Shown in pieces: positions 16,851 through 25,712 of a DNA stretch of 64,000 bases; the first letter of the stretch is position 1, and every line of letters begins with the position of its first letter. The stretch spans positions 19,234 to 83,233 of the forward strand of contig JAJXUO010000008.1 in assembly GCA_021782815.1 (NCBI GenBank), read 5' to 3'. This DNA is from Pseudomonadota bacterium. GTDB taxonomy: Bacteria; Pseudomonadota; Alphaproteobacteria; Rhodospirillales; Magnetospirillaceae. Made by a program: the position numbers and the translations under genes. A model generated the notes under the pieces. That model made no database searches and was not told the DNA's origin. It was given only the letters and a program-made list of their open reading frames with translations.

Positions 16851-18122
16851 TCAGGCCGGCATGTAGTAGGGCTGGGCGCGGCGCATCAGCAGCAGGCGGG
16901 CGCGATCGTCCTCGCGGCCGCCGAAGGCCTGGAAATCGGGGCCGACGGTGCGGATGAACAGATCGAACAGGGTTGGGTCGAAATGGCGGCCCCGGCCCCG
17001 CGCCATGATCTCCAGGGCCTGTTCGGGCGGCATCGGCTCCTTGTAGGGGCGGCGCGAGGTCAGGGCGTCGAAAACGTCGGCCAGGGCGAAAATGCGGGCA
17101 TTCAGGGGGATGGCCTCGCCTCGCAGGCCCTGGGGATAGCCCGAGCCGTCCCATTTCTCGTGATGGCCGCCCACCACCTCGGCGGCGCCTTCCAGCCACT
17201 GCGACTGGTGAACGATATCGAGCCCGTGCCGCACATGGGTTTTCATCAGCGCGAACTCGTCGTCGGTTAGCGGGCCGGGCTTCAGGAGCACGCTATCGGA
17301 AATGGCGATCTTGCCCACATCGTGCAGCCACGAGCCCTTGATCAGTTCGCGGATGGCGGCGCGGGGCAGACCGGCGCGCTCGGCCAGGCCCAGGGCATAG
17401 AGGGTCACGCGGAAATTATGGGCGTAGGTATCGCTGTCGCGCTTGGCGATGGCGCTGCCCAGCACCGCCAGGGTATCGAGATTGGCTTTCAGGAGATCGC
17501 GCGACAGGTCGGCCTGCTCGCGGTGCAGGCCGAGAATGATGGGGTAAAGGGTGGCGGCGGTGATCATCACCACCAGCACCACCAGGGCCACCATGGCGGT
17601 GGTGCGCCCGGTGATCACCGACAGCTCGGCGGGCGGGATGCTGTAGACGCCTTCCAGCGTGCCGGCGGGCTGCCCTTCGGCGGTGAACAGCGGCGTCAGC
17701 ACCTGCAGATAGAGGCGGTCGTGGGCGACGATCTTGTGATACCAGGAGCGATGGCCGGGGGGGAAACGGTGCCGGCTGGTTTCCACCTGGCGCTCCACGT
17801 CGGGCGGCAATCCTTCGTTGGCCTGGGCGATTTCCTGGCGGGCCGGGGTGTAGATCTCGGCCATGAGGAAATGCCCCTGATGCGCGCTCTGACGGTTGCG
17901 CAGGAAGGTGACGAGACGCTGCTGAATCAGAGGGGCCCGCGCCGCCTCCTGCACGCCGGGGGATTGCTCGGTGAAGGCGGTGGCCTCCTGGCTGGCCAGG
18001 GTGACGATGGTGTCGTCCACCCGTTCCAGTTCCAGGGTCAGGGTGGCGGCCCCGGCCAGCAGGCCGATGACCAGGGCCCCCAGGGCCAGACGCAGGGCGA
18101 GGCGGCGATGCAGGGAGGGCAA
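16851..18122 (-). CDS. Membrane HD-GYP phosphodiesterase
   Basis: 423 residues. TM1 is about 12-31, a periplasmic sensor about 32-172 and TM2 about 174-197. A cytoplasmic HD-GYP domain covers about 212-400, with His267-Asp268 in WLHDVGKIAI, HHEKWDGSGYP (about 320-330) and DVFDALTSRRPYK. The metal ligands of the family are visible, so cyclic-di-GMP hydrolysis is expected. The periplasmic part contains WYHKIVAHDRLYLQVLTPL, reminiscent of a Cache-like sensor. There is no GGDEF domain. A second HD-GYP protein and an EAL-like protein lie within 5 kb. Confidence 0.9.
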   Translation of the reverse strand: MPSLHRRLALRLALGALVIGLLAGAATLTLELERVDDTIVTLASQEATAFTEQSPGVQEAARAPLIQQRLVTFLRNRQSAHQGHFLMAEIYTPARQEIAQANEGLPPDVERQVETSRHRFPPGHRSWYHKIVAHDRLYLQVLTPLFTAEGQPAGTLEGVYSIPPAELSVITGRTTAMVALVVLVVMITAATLYPIILGLHREQADLSRDLLKANLDTLAVLGSAIAKRDSDTYAHNFRVTLYALGLAERAGLPRAAIRELIKGSWLHDVGKIAISDSVLLKPGPLTDDEFALMKTHVRHGLDIVHQSQWLEGAAEVVGGHHEKWDGSGYPQGLRGEAIPLNARIFALADVFDALTSRRPYKEPMPPEQALEIMARGRGRHFDPTLFDLFIRTVGPDFQAFGGREDDRARLLLMRRAQPYYMPA

Positions 18123-18208
18123 GCGGATCTCCAGGAGGGAAAGAGGGGGACGGGTCTTCGCTCACGACTTTAATATGGGATGGCCCGCCGGTCATGGGGT
18201 CTTTAAAA

Positions 18209-18239
18209 ACCACGTCGTGATGAGCGTTGCTCATCGCGA
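18209..18239 (+). repeat. Repeat A fragment (left end with hairpin H1 only)
   Basis: ACCACGTCG followed by the stem TGATGAGC-GTT-GCTCATCGCGA, matching the left end of the repeat with a paired C-G in place of T-A at the loop. The rest of the unit is missing. It lies between divergent genes. Confidence 0.55.
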
Positions 18240-18304
18240 TGAACGTGACACATCGCGGCGGCGGGGTGTGGTATGACGGCAACGGGCGGCCAGGGAGAGC
18301 GGCA

Positions 18305-19585
18305 ATGGACGATGGGATGACGGCCGAGGACTACGACCGGCTGGCGGCGCGGTTTCAGGCCGAGGGACGGCAGGCCGAGGCCACCGGAGCCTTGTGCGCC
18401 GCCATGGCCCTGCGTGACGGCTCGGCCCTGGCCTTCTACAATCTGGGCACCGCCTATTTGCAGGCCAACCGCCTGGACGAGGCCGAGGCCTGGTATCGCC
18501 GCGCCCTGGCCGTGGATGCCGATCTGGTGGCGGCCAATCAGAATCTGGCGGTGGCGCTGGAGCGGCTGGGGCGGCTCGACGAGGCGGCGCCGTTCCGCGC
18601 CCGCGCCCTGGCCCGGCAGTGGCTGCAGGTGGAGGAGGCCGGACCGGGGGCGCCGCGCGTGCTGATCCTGGCGGCCTCGGGCCTGGGCAATGTGCCGCTG
18701 GACGCGTTGTTGCCGCGCGGCCGGGTCACGCGGCTGGTATGGTTTCTGGAATATGCCCCCGATGCCGGGGAAAGCCTGCCGCCCTACGATCTGGTGTTCA
18801 ACGCCATCGGCGATGCCGATCTGGCCGGTCCCGCCGCCGCCACCCTGGCCGCCTTTCTGGCCCGTTGCGAGCGGCCGCTGCTGAACCGCCCCGAACGGGT
18901 GGCGCGCACCCGCCGCCACGCCATGCCGGATTTGCTGGGGGGTATTCCCGATCTCGTGGTGCCGCCGGTGCTGCGCTGGCGGGCCGATGCCGGGGGCGCC
19001 GCGGCCCTGGCCGCCGCCGTGGCGGCGCGCGCCGATCTGCCGCCGCCCTGGCTGGTGCGCCCCATCGGCTCGCACGGCGGCATCGGCCTGCGGCGCTGCG
19101 ACGATGCGGCGGCATTGGCCGCCCTGGCCTTGCGCGCCGGTGAGGACTATTACCTTACCGCCTTTCACGACTATCGGAGCCCGGACGGCTGTTACCGCAA
19201 ATACCGCCTGATTTTCGTCGACGGCGCGGCCTATCCCTACCATTTGGCGATTTCGCCGCACTGGCTGGTGCATTACGGCTCGGCCGGCATGCGCGAGGCG
19301 GCGTGGAAACGGGCCGAGGAGGAGCGCTTTCTCGCCGATCCCGCCGCCCAACTGGGGGCGCGGGCCATGACCGCCATCGGCGCCGTGGCCCAGCGTCTCG
19401 GCCTTGATTTCGCCGGCATCGATTGCGCCCTGCTGCCCGACGGCCGCGTGCTGCTGTTCGAGGCCAACGCCACCATGAACGTGCATCTGAACGATCCGCC
19501 CGATCTTTTCCCCTATAAGCAGCGTTACGTGCCGCGCATCTTCGCCGCCTTCGCCGCCATGTTGGAGCGCACGCTTACAAGATAG
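18305..19585 (+). CDS. TPR and ATP-grasp protein
   Basis: 426 residues from the ATG at 18305, preceded by GGGAGAG. The N terminus has about two to three TPR units (about 10-105), including ALAFYNLGTAYLQANRLDEA and ALAVDADLVAANQNLAVAL. The C-terminal half resembles an ATP-grasp ligase: WLVRPIGSHGGIGL (nucleotide loop), YYLTAFHDYRSPDG, RLIFVDGAAYPYHLAIS and LLFEANATMNVH (metal-binding Glu and Asn). Such proteins join a carboxylate to an amine, but the substrate is unknown. The middle (about 110-225) looks like the pre-ATP-grasp fold. The end overlaps the convergent HD-GYP gene by 11 bases. Confidence 0.8.
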   Translation: MDDGMTAEDYDRLAARFQAEGRQAEATGALCAAMALRDGSALAFYNLGTAYLQANRLDEAEAWYRRALAVDADLVAANQNLAVALERLGRLDEAAPFRARALARQWLQVEEAGPGAPRVLILAASGLGNVPLDALLPRGRVTRLVWFLEYAPDAGESLPPYDLVFNAIGDADLAGPAAATLAAFLARCERPLLNRPERVARTRRHAMPDLLGGIPDLVVPPVLRWRADAGGAAALAAAVAARADLPPPWLVRPIGSHGGIGLRRCDDAAALAALALRAGEDYYLTAFHDYRSPDGCYRKYRLIFVDGAAYPYHLAISPHWLVHYGSAGMREAAWKRAEEERFLADPAAQLGARAMTAIGAVAQRLGLDFAGIDCALLPDGRVLLFEANATMNVHLNDPPDLFPYKQRYVPRIFAAFAAMLERTLTR

Positions 19586-20627
19586 GGGCGCTCTCGTCCT
19601 GGAAGCGGGCGTGGATGGCCTCCACCTCGGGCCAATGCGCCAGGAAAATCCGCGCATAGGCGGGATCGAAATGGCTGCCGGCGGCCTCGGCGATGTAGGC
19701 GCGGGCCTGGTCCAGGCTCCAGGCCCGCTTGTAGGGGCGCTCCGAGGTCAGGGCGTCGAAAACGTCGGCGATGGCGACGATGCGGCCGCTGACGGGAATG
19801 GCCTCTCCGGCCAGGCCGTGCGGATAGCCGCTGCCGTCCCATTTCTCATGGTGGGTGAGGGCGATCTCGGCGGCCAGTTCGATGAGGTGGGAGGCGCTGT
19901 CCTGCAAAATGGTATGGCCGATCTCGGGATGCTGGCGCATGACCTGCATTTCCAAGGCGTCCAGGCGGCCCGGCTTCAGCAGGATGCCGTCGGGGATGCC
20001 CATCTTGCCCAGATCGTGCATGGGGGCGGCCCGCAGCAGCAGGGCGCAGTCCTCGTCGCCCAGGCCGGCGTGGCGGGCGATCAGCTCGGAATAATGGGCC
20101 ATGCGCTGGATATGGAAACCGGTTTCCGGGTCGCGCAGTTCGGCGGCCTTGGCCAGGCGCAGGATCAGTTCCTCCTCGCGGTCGAACACCGTCCGGGTGG
20201 CTTTGCGCACCTCCTCGGCCAGCCAGCTGTTGGCGTTTTGCAGCTTTAAATGGCTGCGGCGCAAGGCCAGCAGATTGCGCAGGCGGGTTTTCACCTCGGT
20301 CGCGTCCACCGGCTTGGTGAGGAAATCGGTGGCGCCGAGCTCGAGGGCGCGGTGGCGGACCTGACGTTCATCCGCGGCGGTGACCATGACGATGGGAACG
20401 TCGCGGGCGGCGGACAGGGCGCGCACCCGGGCGATGAAGTCGTGGCCGTTCAGCCCCGGCATCATGTAATCCACCAGAATCAGATCGGGCATGGCCTGCT
20501 GGCAGGCGGCAAACGCGTCGCGCGGGTCGAGGAAGGTTTCCACCTCCACGTCCTCGTTCAGGCCGCCCGCAAGCTGGGAAAACAGGATGAGATTGGTTTC
20601 GTTGTCGTCGATAACCTGAATCTTCAT
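19575..20627 (-). CDS. Response regulator with HD-GYP output (RpfG type)
   Basis: 350 residues, cytoplasmic. The receiver domain (about 1-122) has VIDDNE, phospho-acceptor Asp53 in ILVDYMMPG and TKPVD. A helical linker (about 123-160) leads to HD-GYP (about 160-340), with His204-Asp205 in MHDLGKMGI, HHEKWDGSGYP (259-269) and DVFDALTSERPYK. Phosphorylation probably controls cyclic-di-GMP hydrolysis. No kinase gene is adjacent, so the partner is elsewhere. The gene overlaps the convergent TPR/ATP-grasp gene by 11 bases. Confidence 0.92.
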   Translation of the reverse strand: MKIQVIDDNETNLILFSQLAGGLNEDVEVETFLDPRDAFAACQQAMPDLILVDYMMPGLNGHDFIARVRALSAARDVPIVMVTAADERQVRHRALELGATDFLTKPVDATEVKTRLRNLLALRRSHLKLQNANSWLAEEVRKATRTVFDREEELILRLAKAAELRDPETGFHIQRMAHYSELIARHAGLGDEDCALLLRAAPMHDLGKMGIPDGILLKPGRLDALEMQVMRQHPEIGHTILQDSASHLIELAAEIALTHHEKWDGSGYPHGLAGEAIPVSGRIVAIADVFDALTSERPYKRAWSLDQARAYIAEAAGSHFDPAYARIFLAHWPEVEAIHARFQDESAPIL

Positions 20628-21256
20628 TGCTCTCCCCGCGGCACGCCCCCGGCGCCATGCGCGCCGATTCGTGGCGGACCCAAGAAATATTCCGAAATTA
20701 ATTTTTAAAATACTAGTCTATTCCGGCGCGGTTCCGCAAGAGATGCGGAAGTCTCCGTGCTGTTTCCCTGGGGAACGGAAGTTAATCCTGCGCCTCGGAT
20801 CCCGGAAATGGGCATTGATCCGTCTTCGCCTTAATCGGGAAGTTTTGCTCGCTTTTCCATGAAAGGTGCGAGGTGTCCATCTGCGGGGTTGGAGGCCGGA
20901 AATAGCAACCTTCAGACTGTGTTTTTCTTCGCGAGCGCCATTATTTATGCGGGTAAATCTTGCTTTGCACAACTTAAAATAATCTATTTAACTTTATGTT
21001 TACATGGCGCTCCGATATGACGGGCTATTTTTTCCTCTGATTACTTGTGCAAATTCAAAGTAAAACAAAGCTGATTATGCGTAAAATTTTACATTAAATT
21101 AGTATTGGTGGAATTTTTAAGAATCATTTTCAAGAATTGATATTGATTGCTTGAGAATCAAAGTCCGATTTTGTATGGTTCTATCAGGTGCTTTTTTGGG
21201 CGCCTCCAATCATAAAAATATAAGAAAAACAAAATATGATGCATGAAGGATGGCTC
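20628..21256. other. AT-rich intergenic stretch upstream of the EAL-like gene
   Basis: About 630 bp. 20700-20930 has average composition and no gene with family features. 20935-21245 is strongly AT-rich and has no open frame of note. It probably contains the promoters for the divergent HD-GYP and EAL-like genes. No repeat A or B sequence is visible. Confidence 0.5.
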
Positions 21257-21448
21257 ATGACTTCAGCGCAATCGTGCTGCGAGCTTTCAGGCGTGAAATT
21301 GTATTTGAGGGAAAACATGCTGGATTGGGAAAAAGAATGCCGGCAGGGGCTGCCGGCAACAGGCGTCGAACATCTGATCATGTTCGGCAGGACCGCACCC
21401 CTTTCACATCGGGACGTCGGCAATGCCCAGTCCGTCCGATCTCCTTGA
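21257..21448 (+). CDS. Possible small ORF, unknown
   Basis: 63 codons from the ATG at 21257, which follows AAGGA with six bases between. The product contains three cysteines and no recognisable domain. The second half has the composition of untranslated leader, and the end overlaps the next gene by 26 bases in another frame. It could be a leader peptide or chance. Nothing else supports it. Confidence 0.22.
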   Translation: MTSAQSCCELSGVKLYLRENMLDWEKECRQGLPATGVEHLIMFGRTAPLSHRDVGNAQSVRSP

Positions 21449-22655
21449 GGCCGCTCCGGCGGCGCGGAGCGGACGGACGCCGCGTCCGGCCGCCCCGGTC
21501 CTGGTGGGCGGCGACCGCGACCTGCTGCTGGATCTGGCCCGGCTGCGCAAGGCGCCCCACGGCTGGCGCGCGGTGCATGTGCTGGCCTCGGTCCTGGCCG
21601 GTCGCCCGCGTTTCGCACAGGATCTGGCGGCGGCCAATGTCCGGGTGCAGGCCGTGCTGGGCGGCGGCGCCGGCTACAAGATCTATAATATGAGCAACGG
21701 CGATCTGGTGTTCGTCTATGTGCAGATCGCCACGCCGGCGATCGTGGCCTTGTGCACCTCGCTGGTGGCGACGCTGTTCGACGGGGTGCCGCCAACCCGC
21801 AACATCTATGAGGAGCACGGCCACTACAAGCTGTTCGACATGGCCCGCGACAGTGCCCGGCTGGTGGAAGGCGTGCGCGGCGTTCTGGCCGCTAAAACCG
21901 CGGTGGCGCCGGCCAAGCCGCCCATCGGCCCGAAGCATGCGGTGATCATCTCGGAGAAGCTGCGCGGCTCCAATATCCGCAGCCTGGTCTTCAACCAGCC
22001 CATCTACAACATCGCCCATGCCCGGCCGGGGATCGAGTTTTTGGAGTTTTACACCTCCATCGCCGAGTTGGAGAAAGCCTTCGCCCCCGATCGCTCCATC
22101 GCCGCCAATCCCTGGCTGTTCAATCTGATCAAGCGGGAGTTGGACGTGGCCCTGATGCGGGCCATCCAGCGCGAGATCGGCGATTATCGCCACAAGGCCT
22201 TCAGCCTCAATCTGCTGGTGGACAGTTTCATGTCGGACGGCTTCCGCGCCTTTCTGGCGGCGCTGCCGGTCAAGCTGGGCGGCAAGGTCTATGCCGAGCT
22301 GGAAAAAGGCGATCTGGTGCAGAACTCCCATCTTCTGGGTGATCTGATGGCGCGGGCGCGCAGCCTGGGGGTGCCGGTTTGCGTCGACGGACTGTCGCAT
22401 CACGATGTGCGGCTGATGCGCCTGTCGGATCTGGGCTGCAGCTATATCAAGCTGAAATGGGATGCCGACATCGCCGCCGCTTCGGGCGAGGCCATGGCCT
22501 TCCTGGTGCAGGAACTGCGCGCCGCCAATTCCCGCATCATCCTTACCCGCTGCGACAGTCCCAAGGCCCTGTCCTTCGCCCGGGCTGTGGGCATTACCTT
22601 CGTTCAGGGTCGCCTGGCCGACGAGATGTTCAAGACGGGCGATGCCCTGGGGTAG
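21423..22655 (+). CDS. Degenerate EAL-like protein
   Basis: 410 residues. The first 185 or so have no recognised domain. About 190-405 follow the EAL barrel in order: IAANPWLFNLIKRELD, FSLNLLVDSFMSDGF, AELEKGDLVQNSHLLGDLMA, ARSLGVPVCVDGLSHHDV, LGCSYIKLKWD and AVGITFVQGRLADE. The catalytic motifs are lost: no E-x-L at the start, and the DDFGTG metal site has become VDGLSHHD. A non-catalytic role in binding a nucleotide or protein is therefore inferred. The stop codon lies inside a 17-bp sequence that recurs 394 bp downstream. The start is weakly supported by an upstream GGGACG. Confidence 0.72.
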   Translation: MPSPSDLLEAAPAARSGRTPRPAAPVLVGGDRDLLLDLARLRKAPHGWRAVHVLASVLAGRPRFAQDLAAANVRVQAVLGGGAGYKIYNMSNGDLVFVYVQIATPAIVALCTSLVATLFDGVPPTRNIYEEHGHYKLFDMARDSARLVEGVRGVLAAKTAVAPAKPPIGPKHAVIISEKLRGSNIRSLVFNQPIYNIAHARPGIEFLEFYTSIAELEKAFAPDRSIAANPWLFNLIKRELDVALMRAIQREIGDYRHKAFSLNLLVDSFMSDGFRAFLAALPVKLGGKVYAELEKGDLVQNSHLLGDLMARARSLGVPVCVDGLSHHDVRLMRLSDLGCSYIKLKWDADIAAASGEAMAFLVQELRAANSRIILTRCDSPKALSFARAVGITFVQGRLADEMFKTGDALG

Positions 22656-22660
22656 TGGAT
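22644..22660 (+). repeat. 17-bp direct repeat, left copy
   Basis: GCCCTGGGGTAGTGGAT, containing the TAG stop of the EAL-like gene. The identical sequence recurs at 23038-23054, so the pair brackets the tandem array and a long hairpin. Confidence 0.8.
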
Positions 22661-22719
22661 TGGGGAATCATCGGCTGAACGCGCGAACGTCGTTTCCGTG
22701 AGTGGGATTTGCGCCGCGT

Positions 22720-23005
22720 TGGCGCATTGAGCGCCCGCGCAATCGTTTGCGCGCAAGCCAAGCTGGCGGCCGGCCCGTGCCCGGCGATTGAGTGGACATC
22801 TGGAACCGGCGCAGCCGGTGACTGGCGCATTGAGCGCCCGCGCAATCGTTTGCGCGCAAGCCAAGCTGGCGGCACGCCAGCGCCCGGCGATTGAGTGGAC
22901 ATCTGGAACCGGCGCAGCCGGTGACTGGCGCATTGAGCGCCCGCGCAATCGTTTGCGCGAAAGCCAAGCTGGCGGCACGCCAGCGCCCGGCGATTGAGTG
23001 GACAT
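22720..23005 (+). repeat. 103-bp tandem repeat, about 2.8 copies
   Basis: Units start at 22720, 22823 and 22926, and the third stops after 80 bases. Copies 2 and 3 differ at one base over the shared part. Copy 1 differs only at a cluster around unit positions 51-60, where the hairpin GCTGGCG-GCA-CGCCAGC is spoiled. Each unit also has the palindrome TTGCGCGCAA and the small stem CCGGC-GCA-GCCGG. Open frames cross it on the minus strand but encode only low-complexity repeats of the array, so I treat it as non-coding. About 40 bases of the unit match the 44.14-kb element in reverse complement. Confidence 0.92.
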
Positions 23006-23012
23006 ATGAAAA

Positions 23013-23044
23013 CCAGGGCAATCGGGCTCGCCCGATTGCCCTGG
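23013..23044. repeat. Perfect 14-bp inverted repeat
   Basis: CCAGGGCAATCGGG, loop CTCG, then its exact complement. There is no T run on the forward side. It may terminate or insulate transcripts entering from the EAL-like gene before the rpsD promoter. Confidence 0.7.
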
Positions 23045-23061
23045 GGTAGTGGATATTTTCA

Positions 23062-23089
23062 TTGACTCGTGCGGTGGCCTTTGCATAAT
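23062..23089 (+). promoter_or_regulatory. Sigma-70-like promoter of rpsD
   Basis: TTGACT (23062-23067), 16-bp spacer, CATAAT (23084-23089). The implied leader is about 100 nt up to the rpsD ATG. It sits immediately after the right copy of the 17-bp direct repeat (23038-23054). Confidence 0.6.
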
Positions 23090-23195
23090 CCCCCGCTCAA
23101 TTCCCGTGAACGTGGGCCGGTAGCCAATCCGTTCCCCGCCTGGCCGTTAAAGGCTAAGGACTTATCGGGACACCATAAGTTGGATAGGATATCCG

Positions 23196-23813
23196 ATGAG
23201 CAAGCGTATTCAAGCCAAGTTCAAGATTAATCGCCGCCTGGGCGTGAACCTGTGGGGCCGCGGCAAGAGCCCGCTCAACAAGGGTCATGAAAATCCCCCG
23301 GGCCAGCATGGCGCCCGCCGCAAGAAGCCTTCCGATTTCGGCACCCAGCTGTCGGCCAAGCAGAAGCTGAAGGGCTATTACGGCAACATCAGCGAAAAGC
23401 AGTTCCGCAAGCTCTACGACGAAGCCGTGCGCCGCAGCGGCGACACTTCGGAGAACCTGATCGAGCTCCTGGAACGCCGCCTCGACGCCGTGGTCTATCG
23501 CCTGAAGTTCGCCCCCACCCCGTTCGCCGCCCGTCAGATCGTCAACCACGGTCACATCCGCGTGAACGGCAAGCGCGTCAACATCGCCTCCTACCAGATC
23601 AAGGACGGCGACGAAATCGCGGTGAAGGACAAGAGCCGTGAAATGGCTCTGATCCTGGAAGCCACCCAGTCGCCGGAACGCGATGTGCCGGAATATCTGT
23701 CGGTGGATCACAAGGCCATGAAGGGCGCCTTCGTGCGCGCCCCCAAGCTGGCCGACGTGCCCTATCCGGTGCAGATGGAACCGCATCTGGTCATCGAATT
23801 CTACTCCCGCTAA
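23196..23813 (+). CDS. rpsD: 30S ribosomal protein S4
   Basis: 205 residues, the usual length of bacterial S4. The N-terminal part has [11 protein letters not shown] and [14 protein letters not shown]. The S4 RNA-binding fold follows, with [33 protein letters not shown] and the C-terminal EFYSR. S4 binds 16S rRNA early in 30S assembly and often represses its own mRNA. The gene is not in the alpha operon but stands alone near grxD and bolA, as in other alphaproteobacteria. It has its own promoter and terminator. The ATG follows TAGGATATCCG. Confidence 0.98.
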   Translation: MSKRIQAKFKINRRLGVNLWGRGKSPLNKGHENPPGQHGARRKKPSDFGTQLSAKQKLKGYYGNISEKQFRKLYDEAVRRSGDTSENLIELLERRLDAVVYRLKFAPTPFAARQIVNHGHIRVNGKRVNIASYQIKDGDEIAVKDKSREMALILEATQSPERDVPEYLSVDHKAMKGAFVRAPKLADVPYPVQMEPHLVIEFYSR

Positions 23814-23836
23814 TCCGGGGGTCGGAGGTTCAAGAA

Positions 23837-23869
23837 GCGCGCCGCCCTTCCGGGGCGGCGCGTTTTTTT
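23837..23869 (+). terminator. Rho-independent terminator of rpsD
   Basis: Stem GCGCCGCCC with a TTCCG loop, the complementary arm, and seven Ts. It overlaps the last bases of the convergent DUF805 gene. Confidence 0.93.
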
Positions 23870-24254
23870 ATGGGACCAGGGGATCGGGGCCGAAACGGTT
23901 GCCGCCCGCCTCGCCGGGGCGGCAATACCACCACAGCAGCAACAGCAGCCCGGCCAGGGGCACGAAGGCGATCAACTGCCACCAGCCGGAGCGGCCGGTA
24001 TCGTGCAGACGGCGGCTGGCCACGGCCAGGTTGGGCACCAGGACGGCCAGGGTCAGCAGCGCCGACAGCAGCGGCCGCTGGTGGAACAGCAACAGATCCA
24101 CCAGTCCGGCCGCCAGATAGGCCAGCAGATAGCCCAGATAAAACAGCCAATATTCCGACCGGGAGGCCCGGCCGCGGAAATCGGCATAGTGGCGAAGGCA
24201 ATGGCGCACCGCCGATCCCAGGCTATGGCGGCGGGGCAGGGGGGAGGCTGGCAT
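23868..24254 (-). CDS. DUF805 membrane protein
   Basis: 128 residues from the ATG at 24254; an upstream ATG at 24290 would add 12 residues. The DUF805 pattern is clear: HYADFRGRASRSEYW at the N-terminal side, then two to three transmembrane segments (YLGYLLAYLAAGLVDLLLF, LLSALLTLAVLVPNLAV) with the conserved RRLHDTGRSGWW, and a last span LIAFVPLAGLLLLLWW. Function is unknown for the family. It is divergent from the chemoreceptor gene. Confidence 0.88.
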   Translation of the reverse strand: MPASPLPRRHSLGSAVRHCLRHYADFRGRASRSEYWLFYLGYLLAYLAAGLVDLLLFHQRPLLSALLTLAVLVPNLAVASRRLHDTGRSGWWQLIAFVPLAGLLLLLWWYCRPGEAGGNRFGPDPLVP

Positions 24255-24377
24255 GGCGAGGTCTCTCCACGGGCAATAATGTAGAATCATCTAATATACG
24301 ATCTGTCGTCTCATGCTATCATGCCGCGCCGCTTTTTGGTTGAAAGGCGGGCCGACAGTTTGAGGGGAATGCCGTTC

Positions 24378-25664
24378 ATGCAGATCGCACCGCGGATGAT
24401 TTTGCTGTTCATCCTGATGGCGGCGCTGGCCGCCGCCGGATCCAGTCTGGCCAATGCCCTGACCGGCTGGTCGCTGGCGGCGGCGCGGCCGGAAATGGTG
24501 CCTGAGCTGGCGCGGCGCATGGCCATGCTCAATCTGGCCGCCGTCGCCGTCTGGCTGGTGGTGGGCGGCGGCATCATGGCCATGATCGCCGTATCCATTC
24601 TCAGGCCGCTGCGCCGGGTGACCGGAGCCCTGACGGCGCTGGCGGCCGGTGATGTGACGGTGACGGTCGAGGCCGGCGCCCGGCGGGACGAGGCCGGCAC
24701 CCGGCGGGACGAGATCGGCGACATGGCGCGGGCGGTGGAGGTGTTCCGGGCCAACGCCGTCGAGCGTTTGCGCCTGGCCGAGTCCGAGGCGGCCAACCTG
24801 GCGCGCAGCGAGGCCCGGCAGGCCCGCCTCGGCGCCCTGACCCGCGACTTCGACGCGGCGGTGCTGTGCCTGCTGGCGGCGATGACCGAGCATGCCGGAG
24901 CCATGGGCGGCACCTCCGACAGCATGGCCGGCAACGCCGAGGAAACCCGGTCGCGCAGCGGCACGGTGCTGGCGGTTACCCGTCAGGCCAGCGGCAACAT
25001 GGAGGCGATCAGCGACGCCAGCGGAAAAGTTCTGACGGCGATCCAGGCCATCGGCGGCCAGGCGGCGCGGTCGTCCGAGATCGCGGCGCAGGCGGTGCGC
25101 GATGTGGCGGCCTCCAGCCGGACCATCGAGCGTCTGGCGGGGACCGCCCAGCGTATCGGCGAAGTCACCACCCTGATCAGCGAGATCGCCAATCAGACCA
25201 ATCTTCTGGCCTTGAACGCCACCATCGAGGCGGCGCGGGCCGGCGAGGCCGGGAAGGGCTTCGCCGTGGTGGCGGGCGAGGTGAAAAATCTGGCCGGGCA
25301 GACGGCCAAGGCCACCGCCGAGATCGCCGACCAGATCGGCGCCATTCAGGCGCAGACGCAGGAGGCGGTGGCGGCGGTGCGGCAGATCGCCTTAGTGATC
25401 GGCGAGATCAACGACATGGCGGCGCGCATCACCGGCGCGGTGGAGGATGAGGGCGACAGCATGCGCGCCGTGGTGCGCAACGTGGAGCAGGCCTCGGCGG
25501 GCATTCGCGCCGTGGCGGCGGATCTGGACCACATGGCCGGGGCCGCCGACGGCACCGGCCGCCTGGCCGCCGAGGTGCAAAGCACCGCCCATGTGCTGAT
25601 GGCCGACGGAGACCGCCTGCGCGCCGCGGTGGAGGCGTTTCTCGGCAGCGTCAAAGAGATCTGA
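24378..25664 (+). CDS. Methyl-accepting chemotaxis protein with minimal periplasmic loop
   Basis: 428 residues from the ATG at 24378; GAGGGG lies ten bases upstream, which favours this start over 24369. TM1 is about 6-28 and TM2 about 50-73, leaving only about 20 residues outside. HAMP (about 74-130) contains an in-frame partial duplication, [13 protein letters not shown]. The signalling tip reads [20 protein letters not shown], then [16 protein letters not shown]. With so little periplasmic sequence, it must sense in or near the membrane, through a partner, or in the cytoplasm. It is divergent from the DUF805 gene. Confidence 0.92.
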   Translation: MQIAPRMILLFILMAALAAAGSSLANALTGWSLAAARPEMVPELARRMAMLNLAAVAVWLVVGGGIMAMIAVSILRPLRRVTGALTALAAGDVTVTVEAGARRDEAGTRRDEIGDMARAVEVFRANAVERLRLAESEAANLARSEARQARLGALTRDFDAAVLCLLAAMTEHAGAMGGTSDSMAGNAEETRSRSGTVLAVTRQASGNMEAISDASGKVLTAIQAIGGQAARSSEIAAQAVRDVAASSRTIERLAGTAQRIGEVTTLISEIANQTNLLALNATIEAARAGEAGKGFAVVAGEVKNLAGQTAKATAEIADQIGAIQAQTQEAVAAVRQIALVIGEINDMAARITGAVEDEGDSMRAVVRNVEQASAGIRAVAADLDHMAGAADGTGRLAAEVQSTAHVLMADGDRLRAAVEAFLGSVKEI

Positions 25665-25712
25665 ACATCCCCTTCCGCCCCGGTGGGGCGGGAGAGGACG
25701 TTACGGGGAGGG

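Noticed and set aside
22720..23005. CRISPR array
   Set aside because: There is no short conserved repeat with unique spacers. The whole 103-bp unit is repeated, and no cas gene is nearby.
22604..23086. Minus-strand frames of 90-160 codons over the 103-bp tandem array
   Set aside because: The products are the array translated (repeats of QTIARALNAP), which follows from a unit that shifts frame by one each copy. There is no start context and no conserved domain.
23154..23786. 210-codon frame antisense to rpsD
   Set aside because: It is a shadow of the S4 gene.
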